From assembly GCA_026389555.1 (NCBI GenBank), contig JAPLHQ010000073.1, positions 1 to 36,361 on the forward strand: 36,361 bases of DNA. Reading direction: 5' to 3'. Origin of the DNA: Chloroflexota bacterium (GTDB lineage: Bacteria > Chloroflexota > Limnocylindria > Limnocylindrales > Limnocylindraceae). The notes under the pieces are model-generated. The model searched no databases. It had not been told where the DNA came from and was given only the letters and a program-made list of their open reading frames with translations. Positions within the stretch are counted from its first letter, which is position 1, and the number at the start of each line of letters is the position of its first letter. A program made the position numbers and the translations under genes. Below are positions 10,091 through 18,663 of this stretch, piece by piece.

Positions 10091-11045
10091 GATCATTGCG
10101 CGCAAGCGCTGGTTCTTCCTCTTCTCGCTCCTTGTCACTATTCCTGGCCTCCTCTTTATCATCGCAACACCGCTCTCTGGTGGAGCCGTCGGGCTGAAGT
10201 TCTCGGTTGACTACACCGGCGGCACCGTCTGGGAGTTCAAGTTGGAGCAGCCAGCTGACGCGCTCGTCGTTCGCGACGTGGTCGCAGCTGCTGGTCATCC
10301 TGAGGTGCAGGTAACGGAGGCCGGTTCTGGGTTCCTGATCATGCGAACAAAGCCGCTCGACCTGCAGTCGGGGAGCGAGAGCGACCCGTCGCAGCCAGCT
10401 GGCGCTGAGCTCGCCGCTATCCGCGCGGCGATTGAGAGCGAGGTCGGACCGATTGCAGAGGCCGGCTCACTCTCCACGGTTGGTCCAGTCATTAGCCAGG
10501 ATCTAACGCAGCAGGCGGCCCTCTTGATCGTGTTGGGCTCGATCGGGATCGTGCTCTGGATGACCTACCGCTTCAGGAATCTTCGATTTGGACTTGCGGC
10601 GCTAGCCGCCCTCCTCCACGACGTCATCGTGACGGTTGGCTTCTTCGCTGTTGCGGGAACACTCTTCGGGGTAGAGATTGATGCTCTCTTCATCACTGCC
10701 ATGCTCACGATCATCGGTTTCTCGGTGCACGATACGATCGTCGTCTTTGACAGGGTGCGCGAGAATCTCGCACGCTACGCGGGTGCTCCGTTTGCCGACA
10801 TTGTCAACCACTCCATCGTGCAGACCCTCGGGCGATCGTTCAACACCACCGCCACCGTGTTGATCACCCTGCTGTCGCTCCTCGTCTTCGCGGGCGGTTC
10901 GATCCGAACCTTCGTCCTCGCCCTCTTCGTCGGGATCCTCTCTGGGACCTACTCCTCAATCTTCAACGCCAGTCCTCTGCTGGTCTGGTGGGACGAGCGC
11001 GTGACGGCGCGGAAGAGTTCGCCGAGCGCGCGTCGTACCGCGTAG
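10083..11045 (+). CDS. secF: Protein translocase subunit SecF
   Basis: SecF is the partner of SecD in the Sec translocon. The protein (320 aa) has an N-terminal membrane segment after MNKIIARKRWFF, the conserved GLKFSVDYTGGTVWEF of the first extracytoplasmic loop, and five further membrane segments. These include the diagnostic IGFSVHDTIVVFDRVRENL (about 212-230). I chose ATG 10083, which overlaps the secD stop by 8 bp; a GTG at 10074 would add three residues. The basic tail (RKSSPSARRTA) is cytoplasmic. RecJ follows after 18 bp. Confidence 0.96.
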   Translation: MNKIIARKRWFFLFSLLVTIPGLLFIIATPLSGGAVGLKFSVDYTGGTVWEFKLEQPADALVVRDVVAAAGHPEVQVTEAGSGFLIMRTKPLDLQSGSESDPSQPAGAELAAIRAAIESEVGPIAEAGSLSTVGPVISQDLTQQAALLIVLGSIGIVLWMTYRFRNLRFGLAALAALLHDVIVTVGFFAVAGTLFGVEIDALFITAMLTIIGFSVHDTIVVFDRVRENLARYAGAPFADIVNHSIVQTLGRSFNTTATVLITLLSLLVFAGGSIRTFVLALFVGILSGTYSSIFNASPLLVWWDERVTARKSSPSARRTA

Positions 11046-11063
11046 CGTGCCGCTGGGTGCGCG

Positions 11064-12857
11064 GTGAGCCCCGCACGCTCTGAGACCCCGCTGAAGGCTC
11101 AGCGCAGCTGGCGCCTTGAACAGGCTGAAGCATCTCGCGTTGCCTCGCTGGACGAAACGCTGATCTCTGCGCAGGTCCGTGACGATCTTCGCCCCTCACT
11201 CGCAGTGCTGCTGACGCAGCGTGATCTCCACGATCCAGATGTCGTACGCCGATTCCTTGATCCGCGAGATCGGACGCTCCACGACCCCGAGCTCCTCCCT
11301 GACGCAGCGGGTCTGATCGCGCGCCTCCGTGCGGCTGGGGCGGATGGTGAACCGGTCCTTGTGGTCGGCGACTTTGATGCAGATGGACTCACCGGCGCGG
11401 CGATCATTATTCGGGCGCTTCGTGCGATTGGCGCCGTTGCTGAGGGGTTCATCCCGAATCGCGATACAGACGGGCACGGCATTCCTGAGGGGGCGCTCGA
11501 CGCGGCGGTAGAGGACGGCGTTGAGCTGCTGCTTGCCGTTGACTGCGGTACTGCGGATACGGAGCGCGTCGCGCAGGCGCTTGAGGCGGGGATCCTTGTT
11601 GGGATTATTGACCACCACGCCGTTCCTGAAGCGCCCGCGAAGGCGGCCTGGCTTGTCAATCCGAATCGGCCAGATGCCAGCTATCCATTTCCGAACCTCG
11701 CGGGGAGTGGCCTCGCCTTCAAGATCGCCCAGGGGATCCTTGCCGACCACCCAGATCGACGTGAGATCCTGGGCGAACTCTCCGTTCTGGCAATGATTGG
11801 TGGCGTGGCTGACATGGTCCCCGTTGCCGATGAGTTCCGTGTGATCGTGCGCTCAGCGCTCAAAGTGATGAACGGCCTTGGACGGATGCCAGTTGGCATT
11901 CGCGCGCTCTTGAAGAGCGCGGGCGTAGAGGGACCGCACCGTGTTGAAGTGGTCGGTTTCACCCTGGCACCGCGGATCAATGCGGCGGGACGGATCGGCG
12001 ATGCGCGACCAGCTCTTGATCTCCTTACGACAGATGATGAGGTTGAGGCGGCTGAGCTCGCGGCAACGCTTGAGGCACTCAATCACGAGCGCCGCGACCT
12101 TTCACGCGAGGCGATTGAGGCTGCGCGCAGCACGCTCGGTGCAGATGGGCTCGCCGTACCAGATTCAACGCGCGCACTTGTTGCCGAAGGCCTGGTCGCC
12201 GTGCGCGGCGAATGGTCGCCCGGCGTCCTCGGTCTTGTTGCCGGCCGACTCGCTGAGGAGTTTGCTCGACCAGCGCTTGTTGGGAGTGTTGCCTCAGGCG
12301 CCGCTGATGAGACGCTGGTGCGCTGCTCTATTCGCGCGCCGCGCGGCTTCTCCGTTGCATCAGCGCTGCGCGCGATCGACGACCAGCTCATCCGTCACGG
12401 CGGTCATGACGGGGCGGGCGGCTGCACCTTCCCGCTTTCGCGATGGTCGAGCGTCACCACGGGACTCGCTGCGCAATTCGCAGCCCAGAGGGGTCAGCAA
12501 GCGCCGCTCCTCTCCGTTGACCTTGAGCCGACCGTGGGGGCTCGCTCGCTCGACTCCCTTGCAGCCCTCGCTGATTACCTTGCCCCGACTGGCATTGGAA
12601 ACCCTGATCCGCTCTTCCTCTTCCGCTCAGTGGCACTTGAGCAGGTTCGCCTCGTTGGTGATGGGCGTCATGCACGTCTGACCTTGAACATTGATGGGAG
12701 CCGAACGGAGGCGATCGCATTCGGTCGCGCAGACGCAGATGGTCACGAAGGGGGTAGCGTTGACCTTGTCGCACGTATCGTGCAGCGAACCTATCGTGGG
12801 GCCGCGAAGACGGAGCTGCACGTGGTAGACCTTCAGAGCGCAGAGGAGAGGGGATGA
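11064..12857 (+). CDS. recJ: Single-stranded-DNA-specific exonuclease RecJ
   Basis: RecJ degrades single-stranded DNA 5' to 3' in recombination and mismatch or base-excision repair. The 597-aa protein has the DHH phosphoesterase motifs that bind manganese: GDFDADGLTGA (about 100), VDCGTAD (about 157), IDHHAVP (about 181) and PRINAAGRIGDA (about 303). The DHHA1 region GGHDGAGGCTF lies at about 446, followed by an OB-like C-terminal domain (IARIVQRTYRGAAKTELHVVDL region). The start is a GTG with no strong ribosome binding site, chosen because the family usually begins shortly before a conserved W and no ATG fits. The stop overlaps the next gene as ATGA. Confidence 0.95.
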   Translation: MSPARSETPLKAQRSWRLEQAEASRVASLDETLISAQVRDDLRPSLAVLLTQRDLHDPDVVRRFLDPRDRTLHDPELLPDAAGLIARLRAAGADGEPVLVVGDFDADGLTGAAIIIRALRAIGAVAEGFIPNRDTDGHGIPEGALDAAVEDGVELLLAVDCGTADTERVAQALEAGILVGIIDHHAVPEAPAKAAWLVNPNRPDASYPFPNLAGSGLAFKIAQGILADHPDRREILGELSVLAMIGGVADMVPVADEFRVIVRSALKVMNGLGRMPVGIRALLKSAGVEGPHRVEVVGFTLAPRINAAGRIGDARPALDLLTTDDEVEAAELAATLEALNHERRDLSREAIEAARSTLGADGLAVPDSTRALVAEGLVAVRGEWSPGVLGLVAGRLAEEFARPALVGSVASGAADETLVRCSIRAPRGFSVASALRAIDDQLIRHGGHDGAGGCTFPLSRWSSVTTGLAAQFAAQRGQQAPLLSVDLEPTVGARSLDSLAALADYLAPTGIGNPDPLFLFRSVALEQVRLVGDGRHARLTLNIDGSRTEAIAFGRADADGHEGGSVDLVARIVQRTYRGAAKTELHVVDLQSAEERG

Positions 12858-14068
12858 GCGGCAACAGATCACTTCGCCCAAAGCCACGCCTACGAAGCGA
12901 CCGTACCGCCCCATCGCGCCCCTTCCACGGACTACGCCCACCAACTGCGGCGGGAACGAAGGGACCAGGATGGTTCGGCCTTGGCCCCAAGGTTGCGCCA
13001 GCGTTTGCCCTTGTACTCCTCCTCGTTGCAGCGCTCGGCACGTGGCAGCTCGCCTCACTCTCGTCTGGCTCGAGCGCAACTCCAGGAGGTGACGGAGCCG
13101 AGGTGACGGACGGGGTTGCGATTGACGGGACGATCACCTTCGCGCGTGACGGTGCGCTCTGGTCCCTGAGCGGCTCCACACTGACGCAACTTACAGTGAG
13201 CACTTCGGATGGTGAGCCGGCGTGGAGCCCCGACGGCACCTGGCTCTATTTTGTCCGTCAGCGCAACGAGATCGGTGGTCGACTCAACGCTGCGGGAGGG
13301 ATCACGCCGTACCGTCTCAAGGTGCCAACGCTGATGCGGATCGGCGCACGTGGTGATGGCGAAGAGGAGATCCTTGACGGACTCCTGGAAGATCCGAATC
13401 CGAAGCTCAACTTCTCATCCTTCATCTTTGACCCAGCGATCGGAGCAGATGGCCGTATCGCACTGGCAACGGATTACAAGGGACCCGCACTCCTCGGTGG
13501 TGACGTGCTCATTCGTCTCCTGCAGGGTGACGGGCGGATGGTTACCCCGAACCTTCCGGACGAGGCTCCATACGGACACCAAGATCCAGCGTGGAGTTAC
13601 GACGGTTCTGGGATCTACTATGTGCAGAACGGATTCGCACAGGGGAAGTCTGCATCACGGATCATCTATTTTGATCTCGCCGCGGAGAGCGTGGTGCGCT
13701 TTGGCGCGAGTGGCTTCATTGAGCCCGCCGGCAGCCCAGATGGCCGCTGGATAGCGGCAACGCGGATCGATAAGAAGAAGGGGAGCGACGTGGTGATCAT
13801 GAGTGCAGCGACCGGCGAGGTGCTCCTAGAGGTGACCCGCACCGGTCGCTCGTGGTCGCCAGCCTGGTCGCCCGATGGGGGTTCGCTTATCTTCCTGGCG
13901 GCGAGTGGGAGTGAGGCGTCGTTGCAGCAGGTGGTGATCACCTCGCCAGTCTCAGGTCCACCAACAATTATCTCGAGCCTGCAGCTGCTTCGCGATCCTG
14001 TTGACGCAGGAGTTCGGCCTGCGTGGGGGAGACTGCGCAGCGATCTGCAGGGGGGTACAACTCCGTGA
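12854..14068 (+). CDS. Membrane-anchored TolB/WD40-like beta-propeller protein
   Basis: A 404-aa protein with a basic, Pro/Arg-rich cytoplasmic N terminus (1-45), one membrane segment (about 48-66, VAPAFALVLLLVAALGTW) and an extracytoplasmic domain. The domain carries repeated beta-propeller blades of the TolB/PD40 type: PAWSPDGTWLYFV, PAWSYDGSGIYYV, PAGSPDGRWIAAT and PAWSPDGGSLIFL. Such propellers usually bind proteins or peptides; no catalytic residue is evident. There is no lipobox, so it is a type II membrane protein facing outside. It overlaps recJ (ATGA) and pyrF (GTGA) and is therefore in the same operon as enzymes with no obvious link. The function is unknown. Confidence 0.8.
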   Translation: MSGNRSLRPKPRLRSDRTAPSRPFHGLRPPTAAGTKGPGWFGLGPKVAPAFALVLLLVAALGTWQLASLSSGSSATPGGDGAEVTDGVAIDGTITFARDGALWSLSGSTLTQLTVSTSDGEPAWSPDGTWLYFVRQRNEIGGRLNAAGGITPYRLKVPTLMRIGARGDGEEEILDGLLEDPNPKLNFSSFIFDPAIGADGRIALATDYKGPALLGGDVLIRLLQGDGRMVTPNLPDEAPYGHQDPAWSYDGSGIYYVQNGFAQGKSASRIIYFDLAAESVVRFGASGFIEPAGSPDGRWIAATRIDKKKGSDVVIMSAATGEVLLEVTRTGRSWSPAWSPDGGSLIFLAASGSEASLQQVVITSPVSGPPTIISSLQLLRDPVDAGVRPAWGRLRSDLQGGTTP

Positions 14069-14946
14069 GTCGCTACCTCGAACTCCTTGCCGCATCATCG
14101 CAACGCGTTGGTAGCAGCCTCTGCGTTGGCATTGATCCCGATCCTGCGCACCTCTCGGCAGAACACGCAGCGTCTGTTGCCGGACTACGCGAATGGGTGC
14201 GCATCCTTATCAATGCAACGGCGCAGTATGCCGCCGCCTACAAGGTGAACCTCGCCTTCTTTGAGGCGTACGGCGCAGATGGCGCTGCGCTCGCCGAAGA
14301 GATCCGCGCACTCACTCCTGCCGAGACCCCGTTGATCATGGATGTGAAGCGCGGTGATATTGGGAATACGGTGAAGGCACAGGCGCGTGCACTCTTTGAC
14401 GCGCTTGGCGCAGACGCGGTGACGGCGAGCCCATACCTCGGCATCGGGGCACTCGTGCCGCTCCTTGAGCGTGACGATCGATTCGTCTACCTCCTCTGCC
14501 GGACGTCGAATCCAGAGTCGGCGGAGCTACAAGAGTTGCGCCTCATTGCGACTGAGGCTGCGCCTGAAGAGGAGCTCTACCTTCGCGTTGCGCGTCTCGC
14601 CGCTGCGCGACCTGAGGCGCTTGCGGGGCGGATCGGCCTCGTTGCTGGTGCTACGGCGGGCGGTGCGTTCATCAAGCTCCGCGAGGTCGCCCCTTCGCTC
14701 CCTCTCCTCGTCCCTGGCATTGGCGCGCAAGGGGGAGACTTGGCGATGGTGATCCAGCACGGCGGAGCGACTGCTGGGGGCGCCGCGGGTCGGTTCGGCG
14801 GCGGTCTACTTGTGAATGTGGGGCGTGGGATCTCGGGAGAGGCGAGCGGTGCTGGAGAGACGCGCCGCTCTGCTAGCGCGCTGGAAGAGGCGATTCACGC
14901 ACGGGCGGCGGAGTGGGGGAGGCGTCTCGCTATACTCGCCCCATAG
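14065..14946 (+). CDS. pyrF: Orotidine 5'-phosphate decarboxylase, type 2
   Basis: This enzyme converts OMP to UMP, the last step of de novo pyrimidine synthesis. The active-site stretch IMDVKRGDIGNTVKAQA (about 91-107) contains the catalytic Asp-Lys-Asp network and is the form seen in the longer type 2 enzymes; the length of 293 aa agrees. Also present are SLCVGIDPD near the N terminus and the phosphate-binding region LLVPGIGAQGGD. The start is GTG 14065, overlapping the upstream stop as GTGA and followed by SRYLELL. A longer in-frame start at 14023 would overlap the upstream gene by 46 bp and adds no conserved residues. No other pyr gene is in the window. Confidence 0.93.
   Translation: MSRYLELLAASSQRVGSSLCVGIDPDPAHLSAEHAASVAGLREWVRILINATAQYAAAYKVNLAFFEAYGADGAALAEEIRALTPAETPLIMDVKRGDIGNTVKAQARALFDALGADAVTASPYLGIGALVPLLERDDRFVYLLCRTSNPESAELQELRLIATEAAPEEELYLRVARLAAARPEALAGRIGLVAGATAGGAFIKLREVAPSLPLLVPGIGAQGGDLAMVIQHGGATAGGAAGRFGGGLLVNVGRGISGEASGAGETRRSASALEEAIHARAAEWGRRLAILAP
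14931..14936 (+). promoter_or_regulatory. -10 element for tatA operon, with leader hairpin
   Basis: TATACT inside the last codons of pyrF is a near-consensus -10. No -35 is clear. A transcript from about 14943 would have a 43-nt leader containing a 5-bp hairpin (CGTCC 14949-14953, TTCA loop, GGACG 14958-14962). A strong Shine-Dalgarno AAGGAG then precedes tatA. The hairpin lacks a U-tract, so it is not a clear terminator of pyrF. Confidence 0.45.
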
Positions 14947-14985
14947 GTCGTCCTTCAGGACGCAGCAGCGTAAGGAGTACCGAAC

Positions 14986-15189
14986 ATGCCCAATATTGGA
15001 CCTGGCGAACTGATCCTCATCCTTGCCGTCGTCCTCGTCGTCTTTGGTCCTGGGAAGCTCCCAGAGATTGGCGCCGCTGTTGGACGCTCCTTCCGTGAAT
15101 TCCGCAAGGCGACTTCAGATGCGGGTGATTCGCAGGAGAGCCGCCCAGCGCGGAAGAGCCCAGCGCGTCGCCCAAAGAGGAAGGGCTGA
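14986..15189 (+). CDS. tatA: Sec-independent protein translocase protein TatA
   Basis: TatA forms the membrane-thinning or pore assembly of the twin-arginine pathway, which exports folded proteins. The 67-aa protein begins MPNIGPGELILILAVVLVVF: a short outward N terminus, one membrane segment, the GPGKLPEIG hinge and an amphipathic helix (AAVGRSFREFRKAT), then a basic hydrophilic tail. The LPEIG form and short tail fit TatA/E rather than TatB. AAGGAG (14971-14976) is a strong ribosome binding site. TatC follows 29 bp downstream. No separate tatB is seen, so this looks like a minimal TatA-TatC system. Confidence 0.95.
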   Translation: MPNIGPGELILILAVVLVVFGPGKLPEIGAAVGRSFREFRKATSDAGDSQESRPARKSPARRPKRKG

Positions 15190-15218
15190 GTCGCTAAGCG
15201 GGACGGGGAGCAACCCGT

Positions 15219-15950
15219 ATGACGGCGAAGGCACTCGTGCGTGACGCAGATGGTGCGTCAACGACTGCACCACTTGTTGATCATCTCCGCGAACTCCGAC
15301 GCCGAATCGCCATCTCGCTACTCGCCGTCAGCGCTGGTGCAGTTGCAACCTTTGCGTTCGCAGACGGGCTGATTACGCTGCTCCGTTCGCCCCTCGGCGC
15401 GGTGAACCTCTACTTTACGGGCGTCGGTGATGCGTTCGGCATTCGGATGCAGTTGGGCCTGATCGGCGGGATTGCCCTGGCGATGCCGATTCTCCTCTGG
15501 CAGGCGTGGGCCTTCATCAGTCCCGGCTTAACGAAGTCAGAGCGACGCAGCGCGCGACCGTGGCTTCCGCTCGCGCTCCTCCTCTTCCTCATCGGCGCCG
15601 CTGTGGCCTGGAGTGTGCTCCCGTTCGCGGTTGGCTTCCTCCTCTCGTTTGCGAGCGCCGACCTTCTCCCGATGATTGCGGCAGATCGATACTTCGGATT
15701 CGTTGGCGGCCTCATTCTGGTGTTTGCGCTCGCCGCCGAGTACCCGATCCTTCTCGTCTTCCTCTCCCGTGTAGGAATCATCACCTCGGCGAAGTTGCGC
15801 ACGTGGCGCCGCGGGGCGGTGGTCGGGATCGTGATCTTGAGCACGATCGCTACGCCTGGAACAGACATCGTCAGCCCCTTAATCCTCGCCATCACGCTAC
15901 TCATCCTGTATGAGTTCTCAATCATTCTGGTGAAGGCGGGCGGGAAGTGA
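15219..15950 (+). CDS. tatC: Sec-independent protein translocase protein TatC
   Basis: TatC is the receptor for twin-arginine signal peptides. The 243-aa protein has the family's N-terminal cytoplasmic motif PLVDHLRELRRRI (about 19-31) followed by six membrane segments. The conserved periplasmic and cytoplasmic elements are visible (WQAWAFISPGLTKSERR, about 92-108; ATPGTDIVSP near the fifth and sixth segments). GGGGAG upstream of ATG 15219 serves as ribosome binding site. The stop overlaps the rapZ start as GTGA, coupling protein export to the following regulatory genes. Confidence 0.97.
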   Translation: MTAKALVRDADGASTTAPLVDHLRELRRRIAISLLAVSAGAVATFAFADGLITLLRSPLGAVNLYFTGVGDAFGIRMQLGLIGGIALAMPILLWQAWAFISPGLTKSERRSARPWLPLALLLFLIGAAVAWSVLPFAVGFLLSFASADLLPMIAADRYFGFVGGLILVFALAAEYPILLVFLSRVGIITSAKLRTWRRGAVVGIVILSTIATPGTDIVSPLILAITLLILYEFSIILVKAGGK

Positions 15951-16828
15951 GTCGCGATCGCCGCATCATTCTGCTGACGGGGCTCTCAGGAGCGGGGAAG
16001 ACCACGGCAACGAAGTCACTCGAAGATATCGGCTTCCGCACGATTGATAACCTCCCATTCGAGCTCCTCCCCGCACTCGTTGAGAAGATTGGACAAGATC
16101 CTGAGCGCTTCGCGCGCGTCTGCCTAGTCCTTGATGCACGCGATGGAGATCCGAGCCATACGATTGAATCGGTTCGAAGTGGCGCGGCCTCAATTGGCGT
16201 GACGGCGCGGATTATCTTCTTAGATGCTCGGGACGATGTGCTGATCCGCAGGTTTAGCGAAACGCGACACCGCCATCCACTCGGGGGCGCTGTGGACGCT
16301 CCGCGCTCAGTTGCCGAGGCGATTGCTGCGGAGCGTGCCCTGCTGAGCGCCACCCGTGAAGCTGCCGACGCCGTGATCGATACGAGCGACCTCACTGGGC
16401 GCGAGCTGCGTGATCGGCTGGTTAGCGAGGCACTGGAGAGCGAGGAGCGCGTTGGTGTTCGCCTCACCAGTTTCGGATATAAGCACGGCATCCCGCTTGA
16501 AGCGGATCTCGTCTTTGACGTCCGCTCCGCGGCGAATCCACACTGGGTTCCAGAGCTTCGACCACTCGACGGGCGCTCAAAGGAGATCAGCGACTACGTG
16601 CTCGGCGACCCAGTTGGGGCCGAGCTCACCGCATCGATCCTTGGCTACCTTAAGGAGACGCTCGCCGCATACCTTGCCGACGGGCGTGGCAGGTTGAGCA
16701 TTGCGATCGGATGTACCGGCGGTCGCCACCGCTCCGTTGCCATTGTGGAGGCGCTCGCGAAGGCCCTTGCGCCGGTTGCTGATGGGGCGCCGATCGTGGT
16801 GGAGCACCGCGACATCCTCAGGAGTTAA
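15947..16828 (+). CDS. rapZ: RNase adapter RapZ / nucleotide-binding protein YvcJ
   Basis: RapZ/YvcJ proteins bind nucleotides and, in enterobacteria, guide small-RNA decay controlling glucosamine-6-phosphate synthase. In Gram-positives the role is less clear. The 293-aa protein has Walker A GLSGAGKT (about 12-19), IDNLPFELLP (about 35), a Walker B-like VLDARD and the C-terminal family signature IGCTGGRHRSVAIVEAL (about 253-269). The start is a GTG overlapping the tatC stop. The order rapZ-yvcK-whiA matches the conserved cluster of Firmicutes, Actinobacteria and Chloroflexota, which supports the assignment. The stop is 5 bp before the yvcK start. Confidence 0.95.
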   Translation: MSRDRRIILLTGLSGAGKTTATKSLEDIGFRTIDNLPFELLPALVEKIGQDPERFARVCLVLDARDGDPSHTIESVRSGAASIGVTARIIFLDARDDVLIRRFSETRHRHPLGGAVDAPRSVAEAIAAERALLSATREAADAVIDTSDLTGRELRDRLVSEALESEERVGVRLTSFGYKHGIPLEADLVFDVRSAANPHWVPELRPLDGRSKEISDYVLGDPVGAELTASILGYLKETLAAYLADGRGRLSIAIGCTGGRHRSVAIVEALAKALAPVADGAPIVVEHRDILRS

Positions 16829-16833
16829 CGGTC

Positions 16834-17844
16834 GTGGGGCTCCGCTCTTGGATCCGCGGCGGGTCACTCGCTCGGAAGGTTCAGCGTCGTCAGCGACGCA
16901 TCGTGGTGCTCGGTGGAGGCACGGGGATGGCAACGATCCTCCGCGGGCTGAAGGGGCAAGGGGTTGATCTCACCGCCATCGTCTCCATGGCCGATGACGG
17001 CGGGTCATCTGGCATCCTTCGTGCGCGGCTCGGCATCCCTCCAGTTGGCGATCTGCGCAACTGCCTGATCGCACTTGCAGATGCAGAGTCAACCGCTGGT
17101 GCGCTGTTGCAGCATCGCCTTCCGGCAGAGCGTGGCGCAACGCGTGGGCATCCTGTGGGGAACCTTCTTCTCGCAGCAGCGATCGCGGAGGAGGGTGGCG
17201 ACCTTGAGCGCGGCATTGAACGCGTGCATCGCATTCTCAACGTTCGCGGGCGCGTCATCCCAGCAACGACGGAGGCGCTCCGTCTCCGCGGCCGCACCCG
17301 CGCAGGTCTCAGCGTCATAGGGCAGGCGCGCCTTGCTCGCACCAGAGGTATTGACTCTGTTTCGCTCGACTCAACCTCCGTGCGAGCAACGCGAAGTGCG
17401 TTGGCTGCAATCTCGCAGGCGGACTTGCTCGTCCTTGGACCCGGCAGTCTCTATACGAGCCTCATCCCGCACCTCTTGGTGCCAGAGATTCGGAGTGCGC
17501 TTGCAGCACGTCGCGCTCCGCTGATCTGGGTGGCGAATGTCGATGAGCAAGAGGGGGAGACCGAGGGGATGAACCTCGACGCGCACATGGATGCGCTCGT
17601 CGCGCATGGGGGGGCGGGGCTGATTGATCTCGTCCTTGCGGCGGCGATCTCGCGGAGGGGGGCTGCTGATCCCGGCCTACAACTGCAGCCACGCTTCACC
17701 CGCGCAGCTAGCCCGAGCGCCGAGCCTCGCCCGCCAATTCTGGTTCGCTCTATCGCCTCAAAGGTGCGTCCGCACCTCCACGATTCACTCCTTCTTGCGC
17801 ACGCATTGCTGAAGTTGAAGCCTCTCTTGCGTAAGGTTGATTGA
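16834..17844 (+). CDS. yvcK: Gluconeogenesis factor YvcK/CofD-like (UDP-sugar-binding regulator)
   Basis: YvcK proteins bind UDP-sugars and are needed for growth on gluconeogenic carbon and for normal cell wall and shape in Bacillus. The 336-aa protein has the family's glycine-rich N-terminal loop VVLGGGTGMATILRGLK (about 24-40), then VSMADDGGSSGILR (about 51-64), PVGDLRNCLIALAD (about 70-83), GPGSLYTSLIPHLLVPEI (about 205-222) and the NVDEQEGETEGM region (about 234-245). The GTG start gives a basic N-terminal extension of about 20 residues. The TGA stop shares its A with the whiA ATG (TGATG). Confidence 0.95.
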   Translation: MGLRSWIRGGSLARKVQRRQRRIVVLGGGTGMATILRGLKGQGVDLTAIVSMADDGGSSGILRARLGIPPVGDLRNCLIALADAESTAGALLQHRLPAERGATRGHPVGNLLLAAAIAEEGGDLERGIERVHRILNVRGRVIPATTEALRLRGRTRAGLSVIGQARLARTRGIDSVSLDSTSVRATRSALAAISQADLLVLGPGSLYTSLIPHLLVPEIRSALAARRAPLIWVANVDEQEGETEGMNLDAHMDALVAHGGAGLIDLVLAAAISRRGAADPGLQLQPRFTRAASPSAEPRPPILVRSIASKVRPHLHDSLLLAHALLKLKPLLRKVD

Positions 17845-18656
17845 TGAGCCGAAACGAGCGCGATCTAGTGAGTGCAATACGACATGAGCTCGCGGCGATT
17901 ACTCCGCAGCGGAAGTGTTGTCGCGCCACTGAACTTGATGCACTGGCAGACCCAGGGCGACGTTCGGACGTTGCAATCGCCAGGACCGTGCATCGACTCA
18001 GCTCCGCTTCGGCCTCTCACGACGTTGAGGCGTCGCCGGGTGGCCGTGCGCTGAAGCGCGCGCGAGCACTGGCTGATGCAGATGCAACAGCACACTGTCG
18101 CAGCGCCTTCCTACGGGGACGCATCCTGAGTCGCGGGTCACTCTCGCTCGCCTCTGGCCGCATCCATCTGGAGCTCGTGCTCACGCAAGTTGAGGCGCGT
18201 CACGTGGTGACGGCGCTCGAAGCGGAGGGGGTATCAGGTCTTTATCGCGTGCGACGAGGCCGAGGCGTCATCGTCTGGAAGGATCGAACGCAGATCTTGG
18301 ACCTGCTGCGACGTCTCGGTGCGGGCAGCTCCATCGCTGAGATTGAGGCTCGTGGTGTGGTGCGGCAGATTCGTGGCGAACTGAATCGCAGTGTGAATGC
18401 CGAGACGGCGAATATACAGCGCGCCGTGCTCGCCGGGATGCGCCAGGCGCGCGCGGCGGCAGAGTTGATCGAGGAGGGCGTCCTACCGCCCGCTGGCCTG
18501 CTGCAACGCGTGAGCTCCGCTCGTCTGGCGCACCCTGAGGCGACGATCGCAGAGCTTGGCGAGACACTCAGCCTCTCGCGCAGCGTGGTGCAGCGTGCGC
18601 TCGCAACGATCGAGCGCCAGGCGGCAGCCTTACGGAGCGAGGCGGCTCTGCCATGA
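17844..18656 (+). CDS. whiA: WhiA-family DNA-binding regulator
   Basis: WhiA combines a LAGLIDADG-like domain without nuclease activity and a C-terminal helix-turn-helix. In Actinobacteria it controls division genes. Matching features: CCRATELDAL near the N terminus (about 25), CRSAFLRGRILSRGSLS (about 86-102) and the HTH region SARLAHPEATIAELGETLSLSRSVVQRAL (about 224-252). At 270 aa it is shorter than the usual 300-325 and poorly conserved between about 35 and 80. The ATG at 17844 overlaps the yvcK stop; an in-frame TTG just upstream adds only one residue. Its place after yvcK is the classical arrangement. Confidence 0.9.
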   Translation: MSRNERDLVSAIRHELAAITPQRKCCRATELDALADPGRRSDVAIARTVHRLSSASASHDVEASPGGRALKRARALADADATAHCRSAFLRGRILSRGSLSLASGRIHLELVLTQVEARHVVTALEAEGVSGLYRVRRGRGVIVWKDRTQILDLLRRLGAGSSIAEIEARGVVRQIRGELNRSVNAETANIQRAVLAGMRQARAAAELIEEGVLPPAGLLQRVSSARLAHPEATIAELGETLSLSRSVVQRALATIERQAAALRSEAALP

Positions 18657-18657
18657 T
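18649..18657 (+). promoter_or_regulatory. Extended -10 promoter for tpiA, probable leaderless start
   Basis: TGC-CATGAT spans the whiA stop codon and is followed by six bases and the tpiA ATG at 18664. It matches the extended -10 layout before secD, with the first hexamer base C instead of T. A weak -35 (CTTACG, 18629-18634) lies 17 bp upstream. No ribosome binding site lies between it and the ATG. Confidence 0.4.
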
Positions 18658-18663
18658 CTACCG

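Noticed and set aside
12454-13239. 261-aa open frame on the - strand across recJ and the propeller gene
   Set aside because: It is composed of Arg/Ser/Pro-rich sequence typical of antisense translation and has no start context.
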